The notes under the pieces are model-generated. The model was not told the DNA's origin, did not search any database, and saw only the letters and a list, made by a program, of their open reading frames with translations. Shown piece after piece: positions 1 to 6,057 of a DNA stretch of 13,713 nucleotides. Both the position numbers and the translations under genes were made by a program. This DNA comes from Peptostreptococcaceae bacterium (GTDB taxonomy: Bacteria > Bacillota > Clostridia > Peptostreptococcales > Peptostreptococcaceae): the NCBI GenBank assembly GCA_029983575.1, contig JASBZE010000048.1, forward strand, positions 1-13,713. The letters run 5' to 3'. Every line of letters begins with the position of its first letter. The first letter of the stretch is position 1.

Positions 1-30
1 TTTAATTTCTAAATATTATATAAAAAATTG

Positions 31-59
31 TTGACATGCTAATCCCGAGATGATAAAAT
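31..59 (+). promoter_or_regulatory. Sigma-A promoter of the rpsF-ssb-rpsR operon
   Basis: A perfect -35 box TTGACA at 31-36 is followed after 17 nt by TAAAAT at 54-59 (5 of 6 matches to TATAAT). TG at 51-52 makes it an extended -10. Transcription should start near 66, giving a leader of about 88 nt before rpsF. The near-consensus match suits a ribosomal protein operon. Confidence 0.8.
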
Positions 60-68
60 ATACAAGTA

Positions 69-136
69 TGGGTTTAGGCCCAGTTTAAGAAAGTAAATAC
101 TTTCTCTGCTCTATAAAAAAGTAGAGCCGTTAGTCC
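69..136 (+). promoter_or_regulatory. Structured rpsF leader, candidate S6:S18 autoregulatory RNA
   Basis: The leader can form three hairpins: TGGG/CCCA (69-72 with 79-82), GAAAGT/ACTTTC (89-94 with 99-104) and GCTCTA/TAGAGC (108-113 with 122-127). A CCG trinucleotide (127-129) sits directly 3' of the last stem, and 131-136 could pair weakly with 71-76. It is known that rpsF leaders in many bacteria carry an S6:S18-binding element with a conserved CCG that mimics 16S rRNA. The match here is by eye only. The hairpins are seen; the regulatory role is inferred. Confidence 0.35.
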
Positions 137-153
137 AAAGGGAGGTGAATTAA

Positions 154-435
154 GTGGCAAATTATGAGTTAATTTTCGTGACTAAGCCAAATCTTGATGA
201 TGAAACTAGAGAGACAGTTTTAGAAAGAGTAAAATCTGTTATCGAAACTAATGGAGAAATCGAAAAGGTAGACGCATGGGGAAACAGAAAACTTGCTTAC
301 CCAATACAAAAGTTTACTGATGGATTCTATACTTTAGTTAACTTCAAGTCTAGTGCTGATGTACCTAAAGAGTTAGACAGAAACCTTAGAATCAACGAGA
401 ACGTAATAAGACACATGATTGTAGTATCTGAATAG
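154..435 (+). CDS. rpsF: 30S ribosomal protein S6
   Basis: This is the small-subunit ribosomal protein S6, which binds 16S rRNA in the platform as a complex with S18. The 93-residue product is the normal length. It has the typical N-terminus MANYELIFVTKPNLDDE, the central WGNRKLAYPI segment (about 42-51) that contacts S18, and the C-terminal LRINENVIRHMIV strand. The start is GTG, chosen because GGAGGTG at 141-147 lies at the right distance and the family N-terminus begins there. It is the first gene of rpsF-ssb-rpsR, a conserved order that couples S6, single-strand DNA-binding protein and S18 synthesis. Nothing is unusual in the protein. Confidence 0.97.
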   Translation: MANYELIFVTKPNLDDETRETVLERVKSVIETNGEIEKVDAWGNRKLAYPIQKFTDGFYTLVNFKSSADVPKELDRNLRINENVIRHMIVVSE

Positions 436-466
436 TATATTCAAATATGTAAAGGTGGGAATTATT

Positions 467-904
467 ATGAATAATGTCGTACTAGTAGGAAGGTTGACAA
501 GGGATCCTGAAGTTTCATACCTACAGGGTTCAGGAGTGGCTGTAGCTAAGTTTACTATAGCCATAGACAGAGATTACAGAAAGAAGGATGGTACTAGGGA
601 CACTGACTTCATACCTATAGAGGTTATGGGTGCGGTTGCAGAAAACTGTGCAAAATACATCTCTAAGGGAAGGTTGGTAGCTATCCAAGGAAGTATAAGA
701 GTTGACAGCTATGAAGCTAAGGACGGAAGTGGAAGAAGAACTTTCACAAAGGTTCAAGCTAGAAACGTACAATTCTTAGAAAGCCGTGGATCACAAGCCC
801 CTCAAGGTTCATCAGAGTCTGGTTCAGGAGAACCAAGCTTTAATCCTTCAAGCTTTTCGCCAGAGGGATTCGAGGCAATAAGCGACGATGACATGCCATT
901 CTAG
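467..904 (+). CDS. ssb: Single-stranded DNA-binding protein SSB
   Basis: This is an OB-fold protein that coats single-stranded DNA during replication, recombination and repair. The product is 145 residues from the ATG at 467. A longer frame opens at a GTG at 455, but that codon lies inside the ribosome binding site (AAAGGTGGG, 451-459), and the family N-terminus MNNVVLVGRLTRDPE begins at 467. The OB fold spans about 1-105 (RDTDFIPIEV, QGSIRVDSYE). A low-complexity Ser/Gly/Pro linker follows (108-135), then the acidic tip DDDMPF that recruits partner proteins. The tryptophan usual after the TDFI motif is absent (IEVMG instead), a conservative family variation. It lies 31 nt after rpsF and is cotranscribed with rpsR. 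Confidence 0.96.
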   Translation: MNNVVLVGRLTRDPEVSYLQGSGVAVAKFTIAIDRDYRKKDGTRDTDFIPIEVMGAVAENCAKYISKGRLVAIQGSIRVDSYEAKDGSGRRTFTKVQARNVQFLESRGSQAPQGSSESGSGEPSFNPSSFSPEGFEAISDDDMPF

Positions 905-933
905 GTAAAATACCAAGAAAAGGAGGATTAGTC

Positions 934-1161
934 ATGATTAACAAGAAAAGACGTAGAAGAAGAAGAGTTTGCCAATTCTGTGCAGATAAAAATGCTACAA
1001 TAGATTACAAAAATACTCAAAGGTTATCTAAATATATAACTGAGAGAGGTAAAATTCTTCCAAGAAGGGTATCTGGTACTTGTGCTAAGCATCAAAGAGA
1101 GCTTACTACAGCTATCAAGAGAGCTAGAAACATAGCTTTACTACCTTACACTTTAGATTAG
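934..1161 (+). CDS. rpsR: 30S ribosomal protein S18, zinc-binding form
   Basis: This is ribosomal protein S18, the partner of S6 in the 30S platform. It has 75 residues with a very basic N-terminus (RRRRRR at 6-11), then VCQFC (Cys13, Cys16) and a later GTCAKHQ (Cys50, His53). Together these make a C-x2-C ... C-x2-H set consistent with the zinc-binding (C+) version of S18. The conserved core IDYKN...LSKYITERGKILPRR is intact. AGGAGG at 921-926 precedes the ATG by 7 nt. It is the last gene of the operon and is followed within 10 nt by a strong terminator. rplI, often the next gene in other Firmicutes, is not here. Confidence 0.97.
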   Translation: MINKKRRRRRRVCQFCADKNATIDYKNTQRLSKYITERGKILPRRVSGTCAKHQRELTTAIKRARNIALLPYTLD

Positions 1162-1170
1162 TAAATATAA

Positions 1171-1207
1171 ATGCGTAACTTCAAAAATGAGGTTACGCAT
1201 TTTTTTG
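1171..1207. terminator. Intrinsic terminator after rpsR, possibly bidirectional
   Basis: ATGCGTAAC (1171-1179) pairs with GTTACGCAT (1192-1200). The stem extends inward by T-G, T-A and C-G to 12 bp with a 6-nt loop (1183-1188), and a T run follows (1200-1206). On the minus strand the same stem is followed by TTTATATTT, so it can also end the converging gene at 1239-1865. Confidence 0.9.
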
Positions 1208-1238
1208 TATATCTAATTTCTCATTGACTGTTTTATTA

Positions 1239-1865
1239 CTAGCCGTAGTAATTTGGATTATTCTTAGGGAAGGCTACTCCGCTTGCACCTATTACCCATC
1301 CATCAATCTCGGTATTTGTAGCAATGTGACCATCTTTATAAGCGTACATCCAGAGTCCAAATCTAGGGTCTTTAAACCAACCACTGTGCATCATCTTGCC
1401 ATTACTTGTAAAATAGTACATCTTATTGTTGTACGTAATTATTGTTGACTCAGTCATAGATCCATCGCCCTCTAAGAAATACCAATCGTTTTTATAGTGA
1501 AGCCATCCATTTTTTCTGATACTTCCATCTCGATTTGCATAGATCCAAGAACCAACAAAACCAACACTAGGGTCTGGTCTAATCCATCCGGTCCTCATCT
1601 CACCATAAGCGCCTATATAATAGGATTTATTATTGTAATATAACTCGTAGTTTGAGTTTAGTCCAAATATATTATAAGTGAAGTAGTACCATTTGTTGCC
1701 TATGTGGTACCAACCAGGATTAGCTCTCTTGCCGTTTTCGTACCAAATCCACCCATAGTAATTAGTCTTTCTCCACTCTGCATTGGAACTAAAGCTAAAA
1801 ACACCTGATATTGAAATTAATAGTGCTAGGAATAAAGTTGTAAAAATTTTTAGATTCTTTTTCAT
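1239..1865 (-). CDS. Secreted cell-wall-binding repeat protein, no catalytic domain
   Basis: This is a 208-residue exported protein of unknown specific role. A signal peptide is clear: KK at 2-3, a hydrophobic stretch of about 8-24, and a likely cleavage after SNA (about 29). The mature part consists of Trp/Tyr/Gly-rich units of the cell-wall-binding (choline-binding-like) type, such as GWYHIGNKWYYF (51-62), GWLHYKNDWYFLEGDGSM (120-137) and NNKMYYFTSNGKMMHSGW (146-163). Residues 82-137 and 150-198 look like two degenerate copies of one block (YY..G.M..GW......W.YA..DG.I...GW). No amidase, lysozyme or protease domain is present, so it probably only anchors to, or decorates, the wall. The start is supported by AGGAGGTG at 1878-1871, 5 nt upstream. 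It converges on rpsR. Confidence 0.75.
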   Translation of the reverse strand: MKKNLKIFTTLFLALLISISGVFSFSSNAEWRKTNYYGWIWYENGKRANPGWYHIGNKWYYFTYNIFGLNSNYELYYNNKSYYIGAYGEMRTGWIRPDPSVGFVGSWIYANRDGSIRKNGWLHYKNDWYFLEGDGSMTESTIITYNNKMYYFTSNGKMMHSGWFKDPRFGLWMYAYKDGHIATNTEIDGWVIGASGVAFPKNNPNYYG

Positions 1866-1981
1866 ACGCTCACCTCCTAGGTAATTTGTCGTTTCAATAA
1901 ATCCAAATGTAAGTAAACGCTTTTGTTTATAAATTTATACCCAATGTAATATAAAATAAGCACGGGCAAAAAGTTTGTATA

Positions 1982-2022
1982 AATAAAAAGACCGCCAAGC
2001 TTTTGATATTATGCTTGACGGT
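1982..2022 (-). terminator. Probable terminator of the MATE transcript
   Basis: ACCGCCAAGC (1991-2000) and GCTTGACGGT (2013-2022) form a 10-bp stem with one mismatch and a 12-nt loop. Read on the minus strand the stem is followed by CTTTTATTTAT, a modest T-rich tract. It lies 82 nt past the MATE stop and upstream of the repeat-protein gene. That gene therefore probably has its own promoter within 1879-1981, where I could not identify a convincing one. Confidence 0.6.
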
Positions 2023-2103
2023 TGTTGATTAATGATTTTATGTTGATTTGTATATTTTTGTAGTTAACTCATGAGAAATTAATCACTGTAGTTAATTTGT
2101 TTA

Positions 2104-3507
2104 TTATTCTGTAGAGCCCTTTATTTCAGGTAGAGCTGCGTAATTTTCCTTTGGTATCTTCTTGAGCTCATCCACCATCAAGTAAACTACTACTATTGTA
2201 GATAGAACGTCTGTTAGTGGAGTTGCATATGCTACACCAAACACTCCCATAAATCTAGGAAGAATAATTATAAGAGGTAGCAAGAAGACTATCTGTTTTA
2301 GTATTGAGTTTAATGTACCCTTCTTAGCGTTACCTATCTGTGGGAAGAAAGTACCGCACGCTATTCCTATACCATTTGGTATCAGTAGCATCATATAAAT
2401 TCTCATGTATTTTACAGCGAATGTAAAGTATTCCTTTGAACCATTACCAAATAGGGATACTATTTGTTTAGGGAACAACTCGAAAATTAAAAATGCTACA
2501 GCTGATATACAGAGGACGATCTTTATTAATAAAAATATAGATTCTCTAACTCTAAGGAAGTTTTTAGCCCCATAGTTGTAACCGTTTATAGGCTGGGCAC
2601 CTTGAACCATACCCATTACAATAGACACAAATATGATGTACACCTTGAATGTGATCCCCGCTACGGCTATAGGAATATCGCTTCCGTACATTGACATAGC
2701 ACCGTACTTAGAGAGCATCTTATTTGTCGTTATTTGTATTATCGTAGCTGAAAACTGATATACGAAAGGGGAAAGTCCTAGTTTAACTATGTTTATCATT
2801 ACTCTAGGTTGTGGTATAAAGTCCTTTGCCTTGAAAGTGACTGTTTTAAATCTAGGATAGTAAGCTAATAATATACCTGCTGCTAATATCTGACTTATTA
2901 CAGTAGCCCAAGCTGCTCCGGCTATTCCCCACTTAAACCAGAAAATGAATATAGGGTCTAGTATTGTGTTTAGAACCGCACCTGTAACAATTGAAAACAT
3001 TGAATATTTAGGGCTTCCGTCAGCTCTTACCAAGTTATTTGAACCTATTGATATAAGTAGAAATGGAAGACCAAATGATGTGATTCCCGTATAGTCCATC
3101 GCATATGAAAGTACTTCGCCTGATGCTCCAAATGCTATCATTAAGCTTTTTAAGTTTGTGATTACTAGTAGAAATATGATTACACCTGCTATAAATAGCA
3201 TAGAAACTGCATTTGCAGCATATTTTCTCGCCATCTCCGGCTTCTGTTCACCTAAAGATAAGTTGAAATTTGATGATGCTCCTAGCCCTGTCATTATTCC
3301 CAGTGCCAAGCATATCGTTGTTAGTGGAAAGGCTATAGTCGTAGCCGCGTTACCTAGGTATCCTACACCTTGCCCTATGAATATCTGGTCGACTATATTG
3401 TATAGTGAATTGACTAGATTTCCTACTATAGCTGGTATAGCCATCTGTCTAAGAAGTTTAGGTATCGGTTTATACCCAAACGGATTGTCTATTCTGGCAG
3501 TGCTCAT
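2104..3507 (-). CDS. MATE-family multidrug/cation efflux transporter
   Basis: This is an inner-membrane antiporter of the MATE family, which exports cationic or otherwise amphipathic compounds in exchange for Na+ or H+. It has 467 residues and about 12 hydrophobic segments. Landmarks are an N-terminal LYNIVDQIFIG (about 36-46), the mid-protein RADGSPKYSM followed by LDPIFIFWFKWGIAGAAWAT, and the second-half QGAQPINGYNYGAK. These resemble the MepA-like branch, so the length and two-fold repeat are complete. The substrate cannot be read from the sequence. The ATG at 3507 has only a weak GGGG (3518-3515), but an 11-codon ORF with a strong ribosome binding site ends in ATGA overlap with it, suggesting translational coupling. 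A long leader with a terminator-like hairpin precedes both. Confidence 0.88.
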   Translation of the reverse strand: MSTARIDNPFGYKPIPKLLRQMAIPAIVGNLVNSLYNIVDQIFIGQGVGYLGNAATTIAFPLTTICLALGIMTGLGASSNFNLSLGEQKPEMARKYAANAVSMLFIAGVIIFLLVITNLKSLMIAFGASGEVLSYAMDYTGITSFGLPFLLISIGSNNLVRADGSPKYSMFSIVTGAVLNTILDPIFIFWFKWGIAGAAWATVISQILAAGILLAYYPRFKTVTFKAKDFIPQPRVMINIVKLGLSPFVYQFSATIIQITTNKMLSKYGAMSMYGSDIPIAVAGITFKVYIIFVSIVMGMVQGAQPINGYNYGAKNFLRVRESIFLLIKIVLCISAVAFLIFELFPKQIVSLFGNGSKEYFTFAVKYMRIYMMLLIPNGIGIACGTFFPQIGNAKKGTLNSILKQIVFLLPLIIILPRFMGVFGVAYATPLTDVLSTIVVVYLMVDELKKIPKENYAALPEIKGSTE

Positions 3508-3539
3508 GGAAGCACCCCGCTTTCATTAAAACTGTACAT
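3504..3539 (-). CDS. 11-codon leader ORF overlapping the MATE start
   Basis: On the minus strand AGGAGGT (3550-3544) is followed after 4 nt by an ATG that opens an 11-codon frame, MYSFNESGVLP. Its TGA stop overlaps the MATE ATG as ATGA. The ribosome binding site is much better than that of the MATE gene itself. Ribosomes are therefore likely to load here and reinitiate on the transporter. The frame and overlap are seen; translation and a regulatory role are inferred. Confidence 0.5.
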   Translation of the reverse strand: MYSFNESGVLP

Positions 3540-3563
3540 ATTTACCTCCTCGTAAAAACTGAA

Positions 3564-3577
3564 CTCGCCCATGCGAG
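3564..3577 (-). promoter_or_regulatory. Small GC-rich hairpin just before the leader-ORF ribosome binding site
   Basis: CTCGC (3564-3568) and GCGAG (3573-3577) form a perfect 5-bp stem with a 4-nt loop. It is an isolated GC-rich patch in very AT-rich sequence, 13 nt upstream of the AGGAGGT. It does not itself mask that site. It may be part of the leader's alternative folding or may simply stabilise the mRNA. Confidence 0.35.
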
Positions 3578-3596
3578 CATCGAATATAAATTAATC

Positions 3597-3631
3597 AAAA
3601 AAAGAGCCATATCAAATGATACTGATCTCTT
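3597..3631 (-). terminator. Terminator-like hairpin inside the MATE leader, candidate attenuator
   Basis: On the minus strand AAGAG (3631-3627) pairs with CTCTT (3606-3602). An upper stem TATC/GATA is separated by a small asymmetric internal loop, and seven T residues follow (3603-3597). It lies about 58 nt upstream of the leader ORF and downstream of the promoter at 3767-3794. It would therefore stop MATE transcription unless disrupted. A separate, stronger terminator already serves the gene upstream (3884-5890), so this one is not needed for that. Confidence 0.55.
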
Positions 3632-3766
3632 AAAAAAAAACTAAATCGAAATTAAAATTATTAACTATATAATTTATACCACTAAAAATGAGTTTTACAC
3701 TAAAATTATTCATTGAATATTAATTATAACTGTTTTGTATTCCTTTTTGTAATATCATCCTTAAAT

Positions 3767-3794
3767 ATTATACACTATTTTAATGAAAAAACAA
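3767..3794 (-). promoter_or_regulatory. Sigma-A promoter of the MATE leader
   Basis: On the minus strand TTGTTT (3794-3789) is followed after 16 nt by a perfect TATAAT (3772-3767), preceded by TG as part of an extended -10. The predicted start near 3760 leaves a leader of about 250 nt before the MATE gene. Apart from the hairpins and short ORF listed separately, the 376-nt gap between 3508 and 3883 shows only very AT-rich sequence. I recognise no known riboswitch class in it. Confidence 0.7.
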
Positions 3795-3807
3795 GTGGGT
3801 TGGGGAT

Positions 3808-3863
3808 AAAAAATTAAAAAGTTGGTGTAAAATATCTTAAAATCAAGATTATTTACACCAACT
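3808..3863 (-). terminator. Strong terminator of the 3884-5890 flavoenzyme gene
   Basis: AGTTGGTGTAAA (3820-3831) pairs perfectly with TTTACACCAACT (3852-3863). A second inner stem is ATCTT/AAGAT (3834-3838 with 3845-3849). On the minus strand the hairpin is followed by a T-rich tract (complement of 3820-3808). It begins 21 nt past the stop codon. Confidence 0.9.
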
Positions 3864-3883
3864 AATGTTTCGATTAGCTTAAT

Positions 3884-5890
3884 CTATATTTTTAGGAAAC
3901 CTCTCTTTTCTAGAGTACTGATAATATTTCTTCCCTCTCCTGTACCGTCTATAATTCTTCTAGCTCTCTTTGAATCGCCGATATTTATTATTTCTACATC
4001 ATTTACGTCGTCATAGAAATTCCTTATATCATTTAGATTTGATGGTTCTGACTTCATTCCTAGACATACGAAACCATAGTCAAAAGGTATTTCAGTGATT
4101 TCATTATCCAATAGAACTATAAATCTATCGTTCTTAACCTCAATGAGTCGAGTATTTATCATTTGTTTTACCTTGTTTTCTTTCATAATTGTATATATAT
4201 CATTTTTAGAAACCGGGTCTAGGTCTGCGCCAATTTGTGACATCATTTCTATTACTGAAACATTTGCTCCCTTAGGCGCAAAATGTTCTACAACATCTAA
4301 ACCTACAGCTCCACCGCCAACTACAACAATTTTTTTCTCGACTACATTATCAGGGAAGTTATCTAGTTTGTCTATTAAACCTGTTATTGAATATACACTT
4401 GAATTAGGTTTATCTACATTTTCTGCTAAACCATTAATAGGAGGTAATAGAGGCGTAGATCCAGTAGCATTGACTATAATATCCGGTTTTAAATTTTTTA
4501 TTATATTTATTTTACCTTCAGTATTATATAGCACATATAAATTTTTGAGGGAGTTAGCTCTATTTATTAGATATTCAGGAAAATCTCCAAGCCTTTTTTT
4601 TGATGGCATTTTTGATATTTCAGTTGATAAACCTCCGAGGTGGTCGTTCTTTTCCAAAACAAATGTTGTACATCCAAGTTCAGATGCTGTACAAGCGGCT
4701 TCTAGACCAGATGTACCTCCACCAATTACGACTACATTACAATCTTTATCAATTTTTCTTGATTTATATACTTCTCCTTCAACAACAGATGGATTAATTG
4801 TGCATCTGATAGGTCTATTTATGCCTATTCTGTTTCCAGCACAACCTATATTACAAGAGATACATTTTCTAAGTAAATCTTCGTGACCGAACTCAACTTT
4901 ATTAACCCACTCAGGATCAGCTATTAGACCTCTTCCTATCCCAACTATATCACAATCTCCTTTTAAAAGGGTTTCATTTACAACCTTTGGATCTCTAAAG
5001 TTGCCGGTAGCAACACATGGTTTATTATACTTCTCTTTTACAGCTCTAGCAAGATAAGATCTCCATCCATCTTTTAGGTAATTTGCATCTATCTGGAATT
5101 GTATAGATCCATTTAGTCCGGCACTTACATCAAAAGCATCTACATATTCTTCAAAATAGCTTATTAATTCTAAAGTATCTTCTAAAGTGTTACCACCGTT
5201 CATGAACTCATCAGCACTTACCCTTACAAATATTGGATATTGTGGTCCTACCTGTTTTCTTACTTCTTCTATAACTAACTTAGCGAATCTTGCTCTATTT
5301 TCAGCAGATCCTCCGAATTCATCTGTTCTTTTATTATAAAGAGGAGATAGAAATTGAGATATTAAATAGGAGTGACCAGCATGGATTTCTACACAATCAA
5401 ATCCTGCTATTTGTGCTCTTTTAGCTGCTTCACCAAATTGTTTAACTATCCTGTATATTTCATCCTTTTTGAGAGGTCTAGGTATTTCGCCGCCTTCTTT
5501 TGATGGGATGTTTGATGATGATACGGGTTGCATATTTATTCTTTTAGACATAGCTGACGCACCGGCATGGTTTAATTGAACGCCTATACAAGTGTCATAT
5601 TTGTGCATGGTCTCAGTTAGCTTAAACAGCATAGGAAGATAGCTATCCTTATCCATTCTCAACTGGGTTGTACCATTTGAACCTTCAGGTGAGTTTATGC
5701 TTATGTTTTCTAGCATTATAAGTCCTGTACCGCCCTTAGCTCTTTGTTCATAGTATGTTATATGCTCGGCACTTATTTCTCCATTTTCCTTACCAAAATT
5801 TGTTCCCATTGGTGGCATCATTATTCTGTTTTTTAAAGTCATGTTTTTAATAGTTAAAGGTTTGAATATTTCTTTGTATTTTGTTTTCAT
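3884..5890 (-). CDS. FMN/[4Fe-4S]/FAD NADH-dependent ene-reductase-type flavoenzyme (first paralogue)
   Basis: This is a member of the Old Yellow Enzyme / 2,4-dienoyl-CoA reductase (FadH-like) family. Electrons pass from NAD(P)H through FAD and an Fe-S cluster to FMN, which reduces an activated C=C bond. The 668 residues contain an FMN TIM barrel (about 1-335) with the active-site segment VEIHAGHSYL (His170, His173, Tyr175). The cluster ligands Cys343, Cys346, Cys350 and Cys363 follow. An FAD domain has VVIGGGTSGLEAA (387-399), with an inserted NAD(H) domain at VVVGGGAVGLDVVEH (522-536). Length and all motifs are intact. CCTCCT (5896-5901) is its ribosome binding site. It has its own promoter beside a LysR-type operator and its own terminator. 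It is clearly a diverged paralogue of the enzyme at 8017-9942. The substrate is not known; a hydroaromatic enone is inferred from context. Confidence 0.85.
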   Translation of the reverse strand: MKTKYKEIFKPLTIKNMTLKNRIMMPPMGTNFGKENGEISAEHITYYEQRAKGGTGLIMLENISINSPEGSNGTTQLRMDKDSYLPMLFKLTETMHKYDTCIGVQLNHAGASAMSKRINMQPVSSSNIPSKEGGEIPRPLKKDEIYRIVKQFGEAAKRAQIAGFDCVEIHAGHSYLISQFLSPLYNKRTDEFGGSAENRARFAKLVIEEVRKQVGPQYPIFVRVSADEFMNGGNTLEDTLELISYFEEYVDAFDVSAGLNGSIQFQIDANYLKDGWRSYLARAVKEKYNKPCVATGNFRDPKVVNETLLKGDCDIVGIGRGLIADPEWVNKVEFGHEDLLRKCISCNIGCAGNRIGINRPIRCTINPSVVEGEVYKSRKIDKDCNVVVIGGGTSGLEAACTASELGCTTFVLEKNDHLGGLSTEISKMPSKKRLGDFPEYLINRANSLKNLYVLYNTEGKINIIKNLKPDIIVNATGSTPLLPPINGLAENVDKPNSSVYSITGLIDKLDNFPDNVVEKKIVVVGGGAVGLDVVEHFAPKGANVSVIEMMSQIGADLDPVSKNDIYTIMKENKVKQMINTRLIEVKNDRFIVLLDNEITEIPFDYGFVCLGMKSEPSNLNDIRNFYDDVNDVEIINIGDSKRARRIIDGTGEGRNIISTLEKRGFLKI

Positions 5891-5927
5891 ATTTTCCTCC
5901 TAAGAAATTAATATTGTTATATCTTAG

Positions 5928-5956
5928 ATTATATAATGGATTAATACCTAAAACAA
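5928..5956 (-). promoter_or_regulatory. Promoter of the first flavoenzyme gene
   Basis: On the minus strand TTGTTT (5956-5951) is followed after 17 nt by TATAAT (5933-5928). The core is identical in -35, spacer length and -10 to the promoter at 7034-7062. Its -35 overlaps one of two 15-bp direct repeats. Confidence 0.75.
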
Positions 5957-5986
5957 ATTAATAAATTTCGTCAAATTAATAAATTT
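5954..5986. repeat. Perfect 15-bp direct repeats, candidate activator sites
   Basis: CAAATTAATAAATTT occurs at 5954-5968 and again at 5972-5986, identical copies with an 18-bp period. Each is partly self-complementary. One copy with 13 of 15 matches (AAATTTTCTAATTTG, 7022-7036) lies at the same place relative to the -35 of the divergent operon. This is consistent with regulator subsites rather than chance AT-richness. Confidence 0.55.
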
Positions 5987-5987
5987 T

Positions 5988-5997
5988 ATCTATAGAT
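5988..5997. promoter_or_regulatory. Candidate LysR operator at the first flavoenzyme promoter
   Basis: ATCTATAGAT is a perfect 10-bp palindrome lying upstream of the direct repeats and promoter of the 3884-5890 gene. The same 10 bp form the core of a longer palindrome at 7004-7017, between the regulator and the divergent operon. It is assigned to the adjacent LysR protein by inference. Confidence 0.55.
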
Positions 5998-6022
5998 TTG
6001 GATGTTAATGATGATATACAAT

Positions 6023-6053
6023 AAAAAATCTTACCCGTCGGATAAGATTTTTT
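6023..6053 (-). terminator. Terminator of the LysR gene
   Basis: AAAAAATCTTA (6023-6033) pairs perfectly with TAAGATTTTTT (6043-6053), an 11-bp stem whose 3' arm on either strand ends in six T residues. It begins 4 nt past the LysR stop. It insulates the regulator from the flavoenzyme gene downstream, which has its own promoter. Confidence 0.88.
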
Positions 6054-6057
6054 AAAA

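Noticed and set aside
455..466. An upstream GTG start that would extend SSB by four residues.
   Set aside because: The GTG is part of the ribosome binding site, and the family N-terminus starts at the ATG at 467.
1224..1448. A 74-codon plus-strand frame after rpsR.
   Set aside because: It lies antisense to the repeat protein, which has a signal peptide and a good ribosome binding site. No promoter follows the terminator at 1171-1207.
2040..2100. Short direct repeats of GTAGTTAA near the MATE 3' end.
   Set aside because: Eight-base repeats in AT-rich intergenic DNA are expected by chance, and there is no associated gene or structure.
3158..3529. A 123-codon plus-strand frame antisense to the MATE gene's 5' end.
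   Set aside because: It is the complement of conserved transporter sequence and has no start signal or homology I can recognise.
3640..3720. A 27-codon frame (minus strand) in the MATE leader beginning near 3716.
   Set aside because: It has no ribosome binding site and ends at a TAA just before the hairpin. It is compatible with chance in AT-rich sequence.
4095..4886. A 263-codon open frame on the plus strand, antisense to the first flavoenzyme gene.
   Set aside because: The opposite strand encodes an intact, motif-complete enzyme. The antisense frame has no ribosome binding site or recognisable domain, and its composition is what an AT-rich complement produces.
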